A stretch of DNA of 64,000 bases from Demequina globuliformis (lineage in GTDB: Bacteria; Actinomycetota; Actinomycetes; Actinomycetales; Demequinaceae), in NCBI RefSeq assembly GCF_000975155.1, contig NZ_BBRG01000003.1, positions 184,653-248,652 of the forward strand, given 5' to 3'. The position numbers and the translations under genes were made by a program. Positions 34,597-43,178 of the stretch are shown here, in pieces. Below the pieces are notes generated by a model. The model saw only the letters and a program-made list of their open reading frames with translations. It ran no database searches and had not been told where the DNA came from. Every line of letters begins with the position of its first letter. Within the stretch, counting starts at the first letter, position 1.

Positions 34597-34776
34597 GCCG
34601 GGCTAGGTGCCCGATGCGGCACACGGGGCCGACGGCGCGGCCAGGTTGGGGGGCACGGCCGGGTTGGCAGCCGGCGGCGCGGCCGGGCTAGGTGCCCGCT
34701 GCGGCACACGGGGCCGGCGGCGCGGCCGGGTTGGGGGCACGGCCTGGTTGGCGGCCGATGCCGCGGCCGGGCTAGG
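34597..34776. repeat. 84-85-bp tandem repeat, just over two copies
   Basis: GCCGGGCTAGG recurs at 34597, 34682 and 34766, giving periods of 85 and 84 bp. The intervening sequences are near-identical (TGCCCG-TGCGGCACACGGGG blocks). The third start overlaps the last codons and stop (CTA on plus) of the MATE gene, so the array may have grown by duplication of that gene end. Confidence 0.8.
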
Positions 34777-36142
34777 AAGCGCCCGCAGCGACGGATCGCG
34801 TGAGCCGCGGGTAGAGGGCGCCGAGAGTGACCTGTCGCACCACATTGAGCAGCAGAAAGCTGGTCCAGACGGCGGTGTTGGTGAGCCCGCCTGCGCTCCA
34901 GGCACTTACCAGGATCACGGGGATGAACACGCCCACGACTGAAACCGCCATGGCGGCGAACATCAATCCGGCCTGGCCCGCCCCCAGGAACACGCCGTCC
35001 AGCCAGTACGCTCCCCACGACAGCAGCGGCAACAGCGCGATCCACGGCCAATAGTCGAGCGCCGCAGCGCGCACGTCAGCTAGGTCGGTCAGCAACGTCA
35101 GGATCAGCCCGCGCCCGAACCAATACACGAGGGTCAGCCCCACGCCAATGACCGCCATGGGGATGGCTGTCGCGATGACGGCGCTATGCAGTTGAGGTGT
35201 CTGGCCGGCGCCTGCGGCGTGGGCCACCAGCGCCTCGGCGGCGTTGGCGTAGCCGTCGAGCGCGTAGGACGCCAGGTTCATGAGCTGCAACATGATGGCG
35301 TTGGCAGCGAGGACCTCAGGCCCAAAGTAGGACCCGACCGAGGCAACAAAAGTCACGACGCCGGTGAGCAACGCAGTGCGGCCCATGAGCGCGCCATTAA
35401 ACCGCAATAGGGCGGCCCACCCGTGACGCAAGGTCTCATCACGCCAGTCCTTGAACGTCGCTCGCTGCTCGGGAGACAGCCGCCGCCACAACAGGGAGAC
35501 GGCGAGCGCGGCGCCGATCAGTTCGGAGGCGAATGTGCCCCACGCGGCACCCTCGGCGCCTAGACCCAGGCCCCCGACGAGGACGAGGTCAAACACGATG
35601 TTCGCGACAGCCTGCGTGCTGGCGATCACGAGTGGAATGCGCGTGTTCTTGGCGCCAATGAAATAGCCGGAGACCACCAGCGTCATGAGCATCGCCGGCA
35701 GACTGAGGCCGCGAATGAGGGTGTAGGCCAGCGCGGCGTCGCGTGCGGCGCCCGGCGGCGCGAGTATCTGCAAGATGCCAGGCACCACGACCCACATGAC
35801 GAGCAGCCACACTGCCGCGAGCGCCAAGGCCAGCCCGAACGCCCGCTGCACGTGACGCACGGCCCCGTGAGCATCGGCCCGTCCTAAGGAGCGCCCCACC
35901 AGCGACGTGGTGCCCGTACGCAGGAACGCAAAGATCCAAAACAGTGTCGAGACCACGGCCGCGCCAAGGCCGACGGCGCCAATGTCTGTGGCGGTCGCGA
36001 AGTGTCCGAGCGCGGCGGTGTCCACCAGGCCGGCGAGCGGCACAGCCACGTTTGAGGCGATGGCGGGCAACGCAAGCGACGCCGCGGCCCGATGCGGTAG
36101 CGGTCGGGCGACGCGGCGTCGCTGTGACGGGGTGCTGCTCGT
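34772..36142 (-). CDS. MATE-family multidrug/organic cation exporter (apparent ACG start)
   Basis: A DinF-like MATE transporter with about twelve membrane helices, for example LPAIASNVAVPLAGLVDTAALG (helix 1 in part) and NIVFDLVLVGGLGLGAEGAAWGT. MATE proteins extrude drugs using Na+ or H+. Oddity: no ATG, GTG or TTG gives a complete first helix. The only standard candidate, TTG at 36070, cuts into it. In frame upstream, an ACG at 36142 lies six nt after a perfect AAGGAG and yields STPSQRRRVARPLPHRAA before helix 1. ACG initiation or a sequencing error at that codon are both possible. It follows leuD by 15 nt. Confidence 0.82.
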   Translation of the reverse strand, partial: TSSTPSQRRRVARPLPHRAAASLALPAIASNVAVPLAGLVDTAALGHFATATDIGAVGLGAAVVSTLFWIFAFLRTGTTSLVGRSLGRADAHGAVRHVQRAFGLALALAAVWLLVMWVVVPGILQILAPPGAARDAALAYTLIRGLSLPAMLMTLVVSGYFIGAKNTRIPLVIASTQAVANIVFDLVLVGGLGLGAEGAAWGTFASELIGAALAVSLLWRRLSPEQRATFKDWRDETLRHGWAALLRFNGALMGRTALLTGVVTFVASVGSYFGPEVLAANAIMLQLMNLASYALDGYANAAEALVAHAAGAGQTPQLHSAVIATAIPMAVIGVGLTLVYWFGRGLILTLLTDLADVRAAALDYWPWIALLPLLSWGAYWLDGVFLGAGQAGLMFAAMAVSVVGVFIPVILVSAWSAGGLTNTAVWTSFLLLNVVRQVTLGALYPRLTRSVAAGAS

Positions 36143-36157
36143 GAGCGGCTCCTTGGC

Positions 36158-36796
36158 TTACTCGGCCGGGCGGGCTGCCACGACCTCTTGCTTGGGCTCG
36201 GTCTTTGCCGGCAAGGTCTGGGGACGCCACGATGCGCGAGTGCCCTCGAACGCCGTGATGTCCTCCTCATTGTGGAGGGTCAGGCCGATGTCGTCCAAAC
36301 CCTCCATGAGGCGCCAGCGCACGTAGTCATCGATCTCGAACGGGACGGTGATGTCGCCGCAGGTGACGGTGCGGTCCTCAAGGGAGACGGTGATCTCCTT
36401 GCCGGGCTCGGCCTCGAGCGCCTTCCACAGCAGCTCGATGTCGCCCTGCTCCACAACGGCGGCGAGGAGGCCCTGCTTGCCGGAGTTTCCGCGGAAGATG
36501 TCCGCGAACCGTGCGGCGATGACGACCTTGAAGCCGTAGTCCTTCAGCGCCCATACCGCGTGCTCACGGGACGAACCCGTACCGAAGTCGGGGCCTGCGA
36601 CCAGCACGGAGCCGGCCTTGTAGGCGTCCTGGTTGAGGATGAAGTTCTCGTCGCCGCGCCAAGCAGCGAAGAGGGCGTCCTCGAACCCCGTGCGCGTGAC
36701 GCGCTTGAGGTAGACGGCGGGGATGATCTGGTCGGTGTCGACGTTGGAGCGGCGCAGCGGAACGCCGACGCCGGTGTGGGTGGTGAACTTCTCCAT
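36158..36796 (-). CDS. leuD: 3-isopropylmalate dehydratase small subunit
   Basis: With LeuC isomerises 2- to 3-isopropylmalate in leucine synthesis. The 212-residue protein has [37 protein letters not shown] and the swivelling-domain fold of aconitases. It lies 12 nt after leuC in the same direction. The MATE gene follows and may be co-transcribed. Confidence 0.96.
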   Translation of the reverse strand: MEKFTTHTGVGVPLRRSNVDTDQIIPAVYLKRVTRTGFEDALFAAWRGDENFILNQDAYKAGSVLVAGPDFGTGSSREHAVWALKDYGFKVVIAARFADIFRGNSGKQGLLAAVVEQGDIELLWKALEAEPGKEITVSLEDRTVTCGDITVPFEIDDYVRWRLMEGLDDIGLTLHNEEDITAFEGTRASWRPQTLPAKTEPKQEVVAARPAE

Positions 36797-36808
36797 GGCG
36801 GCTGCTCC

Positions 36809-38242
36809 TTACGCGGGGGCGCCGACGAGGGTGTCGGCGCCTTCCAGGTCGGCGGGGCTTGACAGGGTGCCGCGCACCGCGGTGGCGGCGGCGACGAGCG
36901 GGCTGACCAGGTGGGTACGACCACCCTTGCCCTGGCGGCCCTCGAAGTTGCGGTTCGAGGTCGAGGCGCTGCGTTCCTGCGGCTTCAGCTGGTCGGGGTT
37001 CATGCCCAGGCACATGGAGCATCCGGCGTTGCGCCACTCGGCTCCGAAGTCGATGAAGATCTGATCGAGACCCTCCGCCTCCGCTTGCAGACGCACGCGA
37101 GCGGAACCGGGGACCACCAGGAAGCGCGTGTTCGGCGCCTTGGTGCGGCCCTGGATGATCTCGGCAGCAGCACGCAGGTCCTCGATGCGACCGTTGGTGC
37201 ACGAGCCCAAGAAGACCGTGTCGATCTCAAGTTCCTTGAGGGGCTGGCCGGGCGTGAGGCCCATGTACTTCAGGGCGTTCTCGGCCGCCTCACGCTGGTC
37301 GGCGTCGGCGATCTCCTCGGGGTTGGGAACGTTGGCGCTGATCGGCAAGCCCTGGCCGGGGTTGGTGCCCCAGGTGACGAAGGGCTCGAGGTCGGAGGCC
37401 TCAAGGTTCACCTCGGCGTCGAAGGTGGCGTCGTCGTCCGTGACGAGCGTCTGCCAGTACTCGACGGCCTCAGCCCAGTCGGCGCCCTCGGGGGCGTGGG
37501 GGCGGCCCTTGACGTACTCGAAGGTGGTCTCGTCCGGTGCGATCAGGCCTGCGCGCGCGCCCGCCTCGATGGACATGTTGCACACGGTCATGCGCGCTTC
37601 CATCGATAGCGACTTGATCGCGTCGCCGCGGTACTCGAGGACATAGCCCTGGCCGCCGCCGGTGCCGATCTTGGCGATCACCGCGAGAATGATGTCCTTG
37701 GCCGTGGTGCCTTCCGGCAGGTCCCCGTTGACGTTGATGGCCATGGTCTTGAAGGCCTTCAGCGGCAGCGTCTGGGTCGCGAGCACGTGCTCGACCTCGG
37801 AGGTGCCGATGCCGAAGGCCAGCGCGCCGAAAGCGCCGTGGGTGGACGTGTGGGAGTCGCCGCACACCACCGTCATACCGGGCATTGTGAGGCCCAACTG
37901 CGGTCCCACCACGTGCACCACGCCCTGGTCGGCGTCACCCAGCGAGTGGATGCGGATACCGAACTCCTTGGCGTTGTTGCGCAGGGTGTCGATCTGGGTG
38001 CGGCTGGTGAGGTCAGCGATCGGCTTGTCGATGTCAAGCGTCGGGGTGTTGTGGTCCTCCGTCGCGATCGTCAGGTCGGGGCGTCGCACCTGACGGCCGG
38101 CCAGGCGCAGGCCCTCGAAGGCCTGCGGGCTCGTGACCTCGTGACACATGTGCAGATCGATGTAGATGAGGTCGGGCGCGCCGCCCTCACCTTTGCGGAC
38201 CAAGTGGCTGGCCCACAGCTTCTCCGCGAGCGTGGTTCCCAT
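36809..38242 (-). CDS. leuC: 3-isopropylmalate dehydratase large subunit
   Basis: Aconitase-type large subunit that holds the 4Fe-4S cluster. The 477-residue protein starts [15 protein letters not shown]. It has [21 protein letters not shown], the cluster-ligand region FLGSCTNGR and [13 protein letters not shown] (three cluster Cys in all), and [14 protein letters not shown] precedes the ATG. The frame is open upstream but that part overlaps the divergent regulator and is not coding. Confidence 0.97.
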   Translation of the reverse strand: MGTTLAEKLWASHLVRKGEGGAPDLIYIDLHMCHEVTSPQAFEGLRLAGRQVRRPDLTIATEDHNTPTLDIDKPIADLTSRTQIDTLRNNAKEFGIRIHSLGDADQGVVHVVGPQLGLTMPGMTVVCGDSHTSTHGAFGALAFGIGTSEVEHVLATQTLPLKAFKTMAINVNGDLPEGTTAKDIILAVIAKIGTGGGQGYVLEYRGDAIKSLSMEARMTVCNMSIEAGARAGLIAPDETTFEYVKGRPHAPEGADWAEAVEYWQTLVTDDDATFDAEVNLEASDLEPFVTWGTNPGQGLPISANVPNPEEIADADQREAAENALKYMGLTPGQPLKELEIDTVFLGSCTNGRIEDLRAAAEIIQGRTKAPNTRFLVVPGSARVRLQAEAEGLDQIFIDFGAEWRNAGCSMCLGMNPDQLKPQERSASTSNRNFEGRQGKGGRTHLVSPLVAAATAVRGTLSSPADLEGADTLVGAPA

Positions 38243-38263
38243 GTTTACCTCCAGATGTTCGCA

Positions 38264-38278
38264 TCTCACGATATGAGA
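38264..38278. promoter_or_regulatory. Operator candidate between leuC and its IclR regulator
   Basis: TCTCA-CGATA-TGAGA, a perfect 5-5-5 inverted repeat, is centred in the 51-bp divergent gap between leuC and the IclR-type gene. IclR-type regulators (LtbR/NdgR) are known to bind between their own gene and leuCD in actinobacteria. The site overlaps both promoter regions, so mutual repression is plausible. Confidence 0.55.
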
Positions 38279-38293
38279 CGCTAGTATCGCTCT

Positions 38294-39013
38294 ATGGACA
38301 ATCATAGCGGCGTTGGCGTGGTGGACAAGACCGCAGCCATACTTTCGGTCCTCGAGAACGGCCCCGCCACCCTCGCGGAGCTCGTGACCCAGACGCACCT
38401 TGCGCGGCCCACCGTGCACAGGCTTGCCCTCGCGCTCGAGCACCATCACCTCGTGGGGCGCGACGACTCGGGCGCGTTCGTCCTGGGTCCGCGCTTTGCC
38501 CGGCTCGCGGCCTCCGTGGGCGAGGACCGCCTCGTCTCCGCCGCGCTGCCCGTGCTCACCACGCTGCGCGACCGCACGGGCGAGTCCAGCCAGCTCTACC
38601 GTCCGCACGGCGATCAGCGCATCTGCATTGCGGCCGTGGACCGCCCTGTGGGTCTGCGCGATTCGATCCCAGTCGGCACCACCATGACCATGCACGCGGG
38701 ATCGGCCGCGCAGGTGCTCCTCGCATGGGCCGAACCCGAGCGCATGCACGCAGGCCTGGTCGGGTCAGCGTTCTCGGCATCCGACCTGCAGCGCGTGCGC
38801 GAACGCGGTTACGCGGAGAGCGCCGGCGAGCGCGAATCCGGCGTCTCCTCTGTGTCTGCCCCGGTCTGGGGCACGGGCGGAACTGTCATCGCGGCGGTAT
38901 CCATCTCCGGCCCCATTGAGCGCCTGACCACGCACCCAGCCGGCGAGCACGCGACGGCAGTGACTGACGCCGCACGCCAACTGAGCGACGTTCTGCGACG
39001 CACCGAGCAGTAG
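38294..39013 (+). CDS. IclR-family regulator, NdgR/LtbR-like
   Basis: A 239-residue transcription regulator with an N-terminal winged HTH ([23 protein letters not shown]) and a C-terminal IclR effector domain ([21 protein letters not shown]...[18 protein letters not shown]). Divergent placement 51 bp from leuCD matches the NdgR/LtbR orthologues that control leucine and other amino-acid genes in Streptomyces and Corynebacterium. Orthology is inferred from context and similarity. Confidence 0.85.
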   Translation: MDNHSGVGVVDKTAAILSVLENGPATLAELVTQTHLARPTVHRLALALEHHHLVGRDDSGAFVLGPRFARLAASVGEDRLVSAALPVLTTLRDRTGESSQLYRPHGDQRICIAAVDRPVGLRDSIPVGTTMTMHAGSAAQVLLAWAEPERMHAGLVGSAFSASDLQRVRERGYAESAGERESGVSSVSAPVWGTGGTVIAAVSISGPIERLTTHPAGEHATAVTDAARQLSDVLRRTEQ

Positions 39014-39084
39014 GACGTCCGCGGCGCTCACGCGCCTCGCCATGCGCGCTTCTACCGCCGGCAAGGGCCCAGGTAAAAAGGTTA

Positions 39085-39129
39085 TCGAAACGATGTGAAC
39101 GCTCCCGCCCTCCGCGTCGAATCGTTTCG
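39085..39129. promoter_or_regulatory. LacI-type operator candidates before the GH9 gene
   Basis: CGAATCGTTTCG (39118-39129) is a near-palindrome with a central CG, the form of LacI-family operators. The complementary word CGAAACGAT recurs at 39086-39094 in the opposite orientation. A TANNNT hexamer, TAGGTT (39133-39138), lies just after the second site, so a bound repressor would block the promoter. Actinobacterial cellulase genes are often controlled by LacI-family CelR/CebR proteins, though their known sites differ in sequence. Confidence 0.45.
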
Positions 39130-39210
39130 TGTTAGGTTCACCACACGCCCACAGCAACGACGCTGACGGCGCGCGAAGTACTCCACCGATGGCTCAAAGG
39201 AGAGCGCAAC

Positions 39211-42200
39211 GTGAAACGCACTTCCCTCACCCGCTGGGCCGGCGCGACAGCCGGCGCCCTGATCATCGCCACCCTCACCGTGGCCCCCGCTCGCGCCGAC
39301 CTCGCGCAGCAAGACTTCTCCGACGGCACCGGCTCCTTCTGGAACTGGGGCCTCGACGGCTCAGGCATGACCGTGAATGACGACGGTCAACTCTGTGGCA
39401 CCTCGACAGGCAACGGCATTGGCGCTGGCGGCCTCGGGGCAAGTTTCCCTCTCCCTGAGGGCCACAACGTCGCTGACCTCGAGCTGTATTCGACCGGAGA
39501 GGTCCAGGTCAAGGTCGTCTCTGGCCCCAACGACTCGATCGAGCACGCGCTCGAAGTCGTCGACGCGGACACCACCACCGAGGTCTCGATTGGCTTCGAT
39601 GTGGCCCAGGCCGCTGATCCCGCGAAGATCATTGTCGACGTCAGCAACAATGCCGACGGCTCGCCTCGCACGGTGTGCCTCGACAATGTCGCAGTCACGA
39701 ACCAGGTTGAACAAGTCACCAATGGCGGCTTCGACGACGGCCTCACCGGCTGGACGCACTACGGATTCGTGGAGGGTACGGCGCGGGTCACCGAGGAGGG
39801 CGCGTTCTGCGCCACCGTTCCCGCCGGTGCAGGCGACTACTCCGTCGCCCTCTTCCAGGACCTCACGCTTGCCGCCGGCGCGTACAGCTTCAGCTTTGAC
39901 AGTTCCGGCGCCGGGCCCATCGTCGGCAAGGTGCAGCAGGAGGGCGGCGCATACACGTCCTACGGCGCCATCGATGCGGAGCCGAGCGACGCTCTCACTT
40001 CTCACTCCGTCGAGGTCGCGATCGCTGACGATCCCGTTGACCCTCGACTCACCTTCCAGGTCCACGGCAACCCCGAGAGCTGGGAGTTCTGCGTGGATAA
40101 CGTGTCCTACGTAGGCGGAGCCGCGGCGGAGCCGTACGAGCCGGACACCGGCCCTCGGGTGCGCGTGAACCAGGTTGGGTACCTCACCCACGGCCCCAAG
40201 AACGCGACTGTCGTGACCGACGCCTCGGAGCCTGTGGCATGGTCACTCGCCGGCGAGTCGGGCGAGGTGGCCTCGGGCACCACGACGGTGCTCGGCGACG
40301 ACGCCTCTGCTGGAATAGCCGTCCACGGGATCGACTTCACTGACGTCACCACCCCAGGCACCTACACGCTGAGCGCTGACGGCGAGACGTCGTACGAGTT
40401 CAGCATTGGCACCGAGGCGTATGAGGACCTCAGGACCGACGCACTCAACTACTTCTACCTCGCACGCTCCGGAATCGAGATCGACGCCGCGATCGTTGGC
40501 GAGGAGTACGCCCGGGAGGCCGGCCACGTCTCCGAGGCAGGCGGCGATGCCACCAACCAAGGTGACCTCAACGTGCCCTGCCAAAACGCCGCGGACGCAG
40601 CCAAGGTCTACACCGACGGCTACGGCTGGGAGCCATGCGACTACACGCTTGACGTCGTTGGCGGTTGGTACGACGCCGGCGACCACGGAAAGTACGTGGT
40701 CAATGGCGGCATCGCTACCGCCCAACTCTTGGGAACCTACGAGCGAACCAAGACCGCAGCATCGGCCGACCACGAGGCCCTCGCAGACGGCACCCTGAAC
40801 GTGCCGGAGTCCTCCAACGGCGTGCCGGACGTGCTCGACGAGGCGCGCTGGCAACTCGAGTTCATGATGTCGATGCAGGTGCCGGAGGGGGCGCAGTTCG
40901 CAGGCCTCGTGCACCACAAGATCCACGACGACGGATGGACCGGGCTGCCCTTGGCGCCTGCCGATGACCCGCAGGTGCGCGAGCTACACCGCCCGTCGAC
41001 GGCCGCCACGCTCAACCTGTCTGCCGCAGCCGCGCAGGGCGCGCGCTTGTTCGCCCCGTACGACTCCGACTTCGCGCAAGAACTCCTTGAGACGGCGCGG
41101 TCGACATGGGAGGCGGCACTCGCCACGCCCGACCTGTATGCGCCCGTTGCGGACGGCGCAGATGGCGGCGGGCCCTATGACGATGACGACGTCACGGACG
41201 AGTTCTACTGGGCCGCCGCGGAGTTGTTCATCACCACGGGCGAGCGCGAGTTCGAGGACTACCTCCGTGACTCCGACGTCGACGAGGCGGCTGACGTCGC
41301 CGACGGTTTCTACTGGGGTTCGCTGGCCGCGCTGGCCAAGCTCGACCTCGCGACGGTGCCGAACGACTACGCCAACCGCGAGGACATCCGCGACCAGGTG
41401 ATTGCTGGCGCTGATGAACTCCTGGAGATCCAGCAGGACCAGGAGTTTGGCCTCGCGTTGGCCGACGACGGCTTCGAGTGGGGCTCCAACTCTGCCGTGC
41501 TGAACAACCAGGTGATCCTTGGGACCGCGTATGACCTCACGGGTGACGCGGCCTACGCGGCCGGCGTGGTCGAGTCGATGGACTACCTGCTGGGCCGCAA
41601 CGCACTCAACGTGTCCTACATCACCGACTACGGCACGGTCACGAGCCAGAACCAGCACAGCCGGTGGTTCACGAACCAGCTCGACGAGTCTCTGCCACAC
41701 CCGCCCGCGGGTTCCGTCGCAGGTGGCCCCAACGCGGACACTGGGACCTGGGATCCGGTCATTATCGCCACCTACCCCGATCGCGATTGCGCACCGCAAC
41801 TGTGCTACATCGACCACATCGAGTCGTGGTCGACCAACGAGATCACTGTGAACTGGAACTCGGCGTTGTCGTGGGTGGCGTCATGGATGGCGGACTACGA
41901 CCAGGGCTCTCCCATCGTGGAACCGTGCTCGGTGTCCTACACGGTTCACGGCTCGTGGCCAGCGGGATACAACACGCAGATCTGGGTTGAGAACACCTCG
42001 GACCAGGCCATCAAGGACTGGGAGTTGATGTGGGCCTACCCGGCCGACGACCAGGTCTCCCGCCAAGCCTGGAGCGCACAGTGGAGCCAAGAGGCCGAGT
42101 GGGTGACGGCCGCAGGCGAACGCTGGAACGGCACGCTCCGGGCCGGCCAGCGCGCCACGATCGGGTTCATCGGCACTCCGGGCACGCTCGCCGATGCCCC

Positions 42201-42282
42201 GCCAGAACAGTTCTGGCTCAATGGCCAGCCGTGCACGCTCTCGCACCACGGCAGTGGCAAGGCAAAGAAGGATCGCGGCTAG
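39211..42282 (+). CDS. Secreted GH9 cellulase, CBM4-like x2 / Ig / GH9 / CBM2
   Basis: Large extracellular beta-1,4-glucanase of 1023 residues. A signal peptide (1-29, APARA cut) is followed by two CBM4/9-like beta-sandwiches (about 31-160 and 165-302), an Ig-like CelD_N domain (315-398, RVRVNQVGYLTHGPKNATV), the GH9 catalytic domain (about 400-895) and a CBM2 module (905-1008, Cys-flanked). Catalytic residues are Asp488/Asp491 in WYDAGDHGKYV and acid Glu877 in STNEITVNWNS. The first CBM-like domain is more divergent than the second. GTG start after AAAGGAGAG. A strong terminator follows. Confidence 0.95.
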   Translation: MKRTSLTRWAGATAGALIIATLTVAPARADLAQQDFSDGTGSFWNWGLDGSGMTVNDDGQLCGTSTGNGIGAGGLGASFPLPEGHNVADLELYSTGEVQVKVVSGPNDSIEHALEVVDADTTTEVSIGFDVAQAADPAKIIVDVSNNADGSPRTVCLDNVAVTNQVEQVTNGGFDDGLTGWTHYGFVEGTARVTEEGAFCATVPAGAGDYSVALFQDLTLAAGAYSFSFDSSGAGPIVGKVQQEGGAYTSYGAIDAEPSDALTSHSVEVAIADDPVDPRLTFQVHGNPESWEFCVDNVSYVGGAAAEPYEPDTGPRVRVNQVGYLTHGPKNATVVTDASEPVAWSLAGESGEVASGTTTVLGDDASAGIAVHGIDFTDVTTPGTYTLSADGETSYEFSIGTEAYEDLRTDALNYFYLARSGIEIDAAIVGEEYAREAGHVSEAGGDATNQGDLNVPCQNAADAAKVYTDGYGWEPCDYTLDVVGGWYDAGDHGKYVVNGGIATAQLLGTYERTKTAASADHEALADGTLNVPESSNGVPDVLDEARWQLEFMMSMQVPEGAQFAGLVHHKIHDDGWTGLPLAPADDPQVRELHRPSTAATLNLSAAAAQGARLFAPYDSDFAQELLETARSTWEAALATPDLYAPVADGADGGGPYDDDDVTDEFYWAAAELFITTGEREFEDYLRDSDVDEAADVADGFYWGSLAALAKLDLATVPNDYANREDIRDQVIAGADELLEIQQDQEFGLALADDGFEWGSNSAVLNNQVILGTAYDLTGDAAYAAGVVESMDYLLGRNALNVSYITDYGTVTSQNQHSRWFTNQLDESLPHPPAGSVAGGPNADTGTWDPVIIATYPDRDCAPQLCYIDHIESWSTNEITVNWNSALSWVASWMADYDQGSPIVEPCSVSYTVHGSWPAGYNTQIWVENTSDQAIKDWELMWAYPADDQVSRQAWSAQWSQEAEWVTAAGERWNGTLRAGQRATIGFIGTPGTLADAPPEQFWLNGQPCTLSHHGSGKAKKDRG

Positions 42283-42295
42283 CGCACCACTAAAA

Positions 42296-42335
42296 GCAGT
42301 GGCCCGGCGTGGGGAGACCCTCGCCGGGCCATTGC
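42296..42335 (+). terminator. Hairpin terminator after the GH9 gene
   Basis: GCAGTGGCCCGGCG and CGCCGGGCCATTGC form a 14-bp stem with one G-U pair and a 12-nt loop, 13 nt after the GH9 stop. There is no long U-tract, as is common for actinobacterial terminators. Confidence 0.65.
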
Positions 42336-42357
42336 GTGTGCGGCGTAGGGTGGCGGC

Positions 42358-42840
42358 ATGAGCACCCGTGCGCGCCCTGTCGTTGTCTTCGACGGCGACT
42401 GTGGCCTGTGCAATGGGTTTGTCGCCTGGCTCATCCGCCATGATCCGCACGGTCGCTTCCTCATCGCAGGCAGTGCGGGCGAGGTGGGCCGCAGTGCGCT
42501 TGCTGCCATGGGGCTTGGCTCGCACGTAGCCGACTCCACGCTCGTGGTCGCCACCGTGGACGGGCCGCGGCTACGGTCCGATGCCGTGGCTGAGGTGGCC
42601 GGAGGGCTCGGGTGGCCGTGGCGCGCCGCTACGGCAATGCGCGTCGTGCCACGTGGCGTGCGGGACAGCGTCTACGACCAGATCGCGAAGCGTCGCCCCC
42701 GCCGCGAGGCGGAGGATTCCGCGTGCGGCACTCCGCCGCCCGCGCTCGCACGGCAATGGCGCGCAAGACTCGCCACGCAACACGATGTCGCGGCACTCAC
42801 CGAGTCCAGAAACGAAAAAACTCCCCACCGTGATCGGTGA
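42358..42840 (+). CDS. DCC-family (DUF393) thiol-disulfide protein
   Basis: A 160-residue protein with the family motif VVFDGDCGLCNGFVAWLI near the N-terminus (CxxC within DGDCGLC), a thioredoxin-like arrangement. It also has a VPRGVRDSVYDQIAKRR segment typical of the family. The exact role is unknown. It ends 12 nt before the 3' end of the opposite-strand tRNA-Glu gene. Confidence 0.83.
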   Translation: MSTRARPVVVFDGDCGLCNGFVAWLIRHDPHGRFLIAGSAGEVGRSALAAMGLGSHVADSTLVVATVDGPRLRSDAVAEVAGGLGWPWRAATAMRVVPRGVRDSVYDQIAKRRPRREAEDSACGTPPPALARQWRARLATQHDVAALTESRNEKTPHRDR

Positions 42841-42852
42841 GGAGTCTGTCCG

Positions 42853-42925
42853 TAGCCCCGACGGGATTCGAACCCGCGCTACCGCCTTGAGAGGGCGGCG
42901 TGCTAGGCCGCTACACAACGGGGCC
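42853..42925 (-). tRNA. tRNA-Glu (anticodon CUC)
   Basis: The minus strand folds into a full cloverleaf. The acceptor is GGCCCCG/CGGGGCT with discriminator A, the D-stem GTG/CAC, the anticodon loop CTCTCAA between CCGCC and GGCGG, and the T-arm GCGGG-TTCGAAT-CCCGT. CCA is not encoded. The G1-U72 end pair is usual for actinobacterial tRNA-Glu. Confidence 0.93.
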
Positions 42926-43079
42926 CTAGCTGCCAAAGCCACCTTCAGCGGGGGCTGGCGCGAGATAAGACTCTACAGCATGTTTCTCGAAAACTACTAA
43001 TCGGGTCCGCGCGGAACCTGGCCGCAGCATCGGCCCTGTCCCCCACCATCCCAGACCAGCCGCAGGACCCCTTCCACTC

Positions 43080-43109
43080 TTGCGCGCTTGCCACTTGGTT
43101 ATGTAAACT
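43080..43109 (+). promoter_or_regulatory. Predicted clpB promoter
   Basis: TTGCGC (43080-43085) and TAAACT (43104-43109) are 18 nt apart. The -10 touches the left arm of the HAIR site, so HspR binding would occlude it. Confidence 0.4.
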
Positions 43110-43128
43110 TGAGCGCAAGCGACTCAAC
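43108..43128. promoter_or_regulatory. HAIR operator (HspR site) upstream of clpB
   Basis: CTTGAGC-N7-ACTCAAC matches the HAIR consensus CTTGAGT-N7-ACTCAAG with 6 of 7 in each arm and exact 7-nt spacing. HspR represses dnaK and clpB through such sites in Streptomyces and mycobacteria. No hspR gene is in the window. Confidence 0.85.
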
Positions 43129-43178
43129 TTCCCGAGCCGCCCCACGACAACGACCCGCACCCCAAGGAGGTGTTCACC

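Larger units (their letters stand above)
34301..34771. other. Gene-free repeat-rich region (471 bp)
   Basis: No credible gene. It contains, left to right, tandem 13/26-bp repeats (34362-34413 plus decayed copies to about 34455), a nested inverted repeat (34482-34558) and an 84-85-bp tandem repeat (34597 onward) that runs into the end of the MATE gene. Confidence 0.75.

Noticed and set aside
34301..34771. A possible small coding gene in the repeat region.
   Set aside because: Open frames there have no RBS, are Arg/Pro/Gly repeats and follow the repeat period rather than codon structure.
32009..39013. Genomic island between murA and the GH9 gene.
   Set aside because: No integrase, tRNA junction or direct-repeat boundaries, and base composition matches the neighbours; leuCD with its regulator is core actinobacterial.
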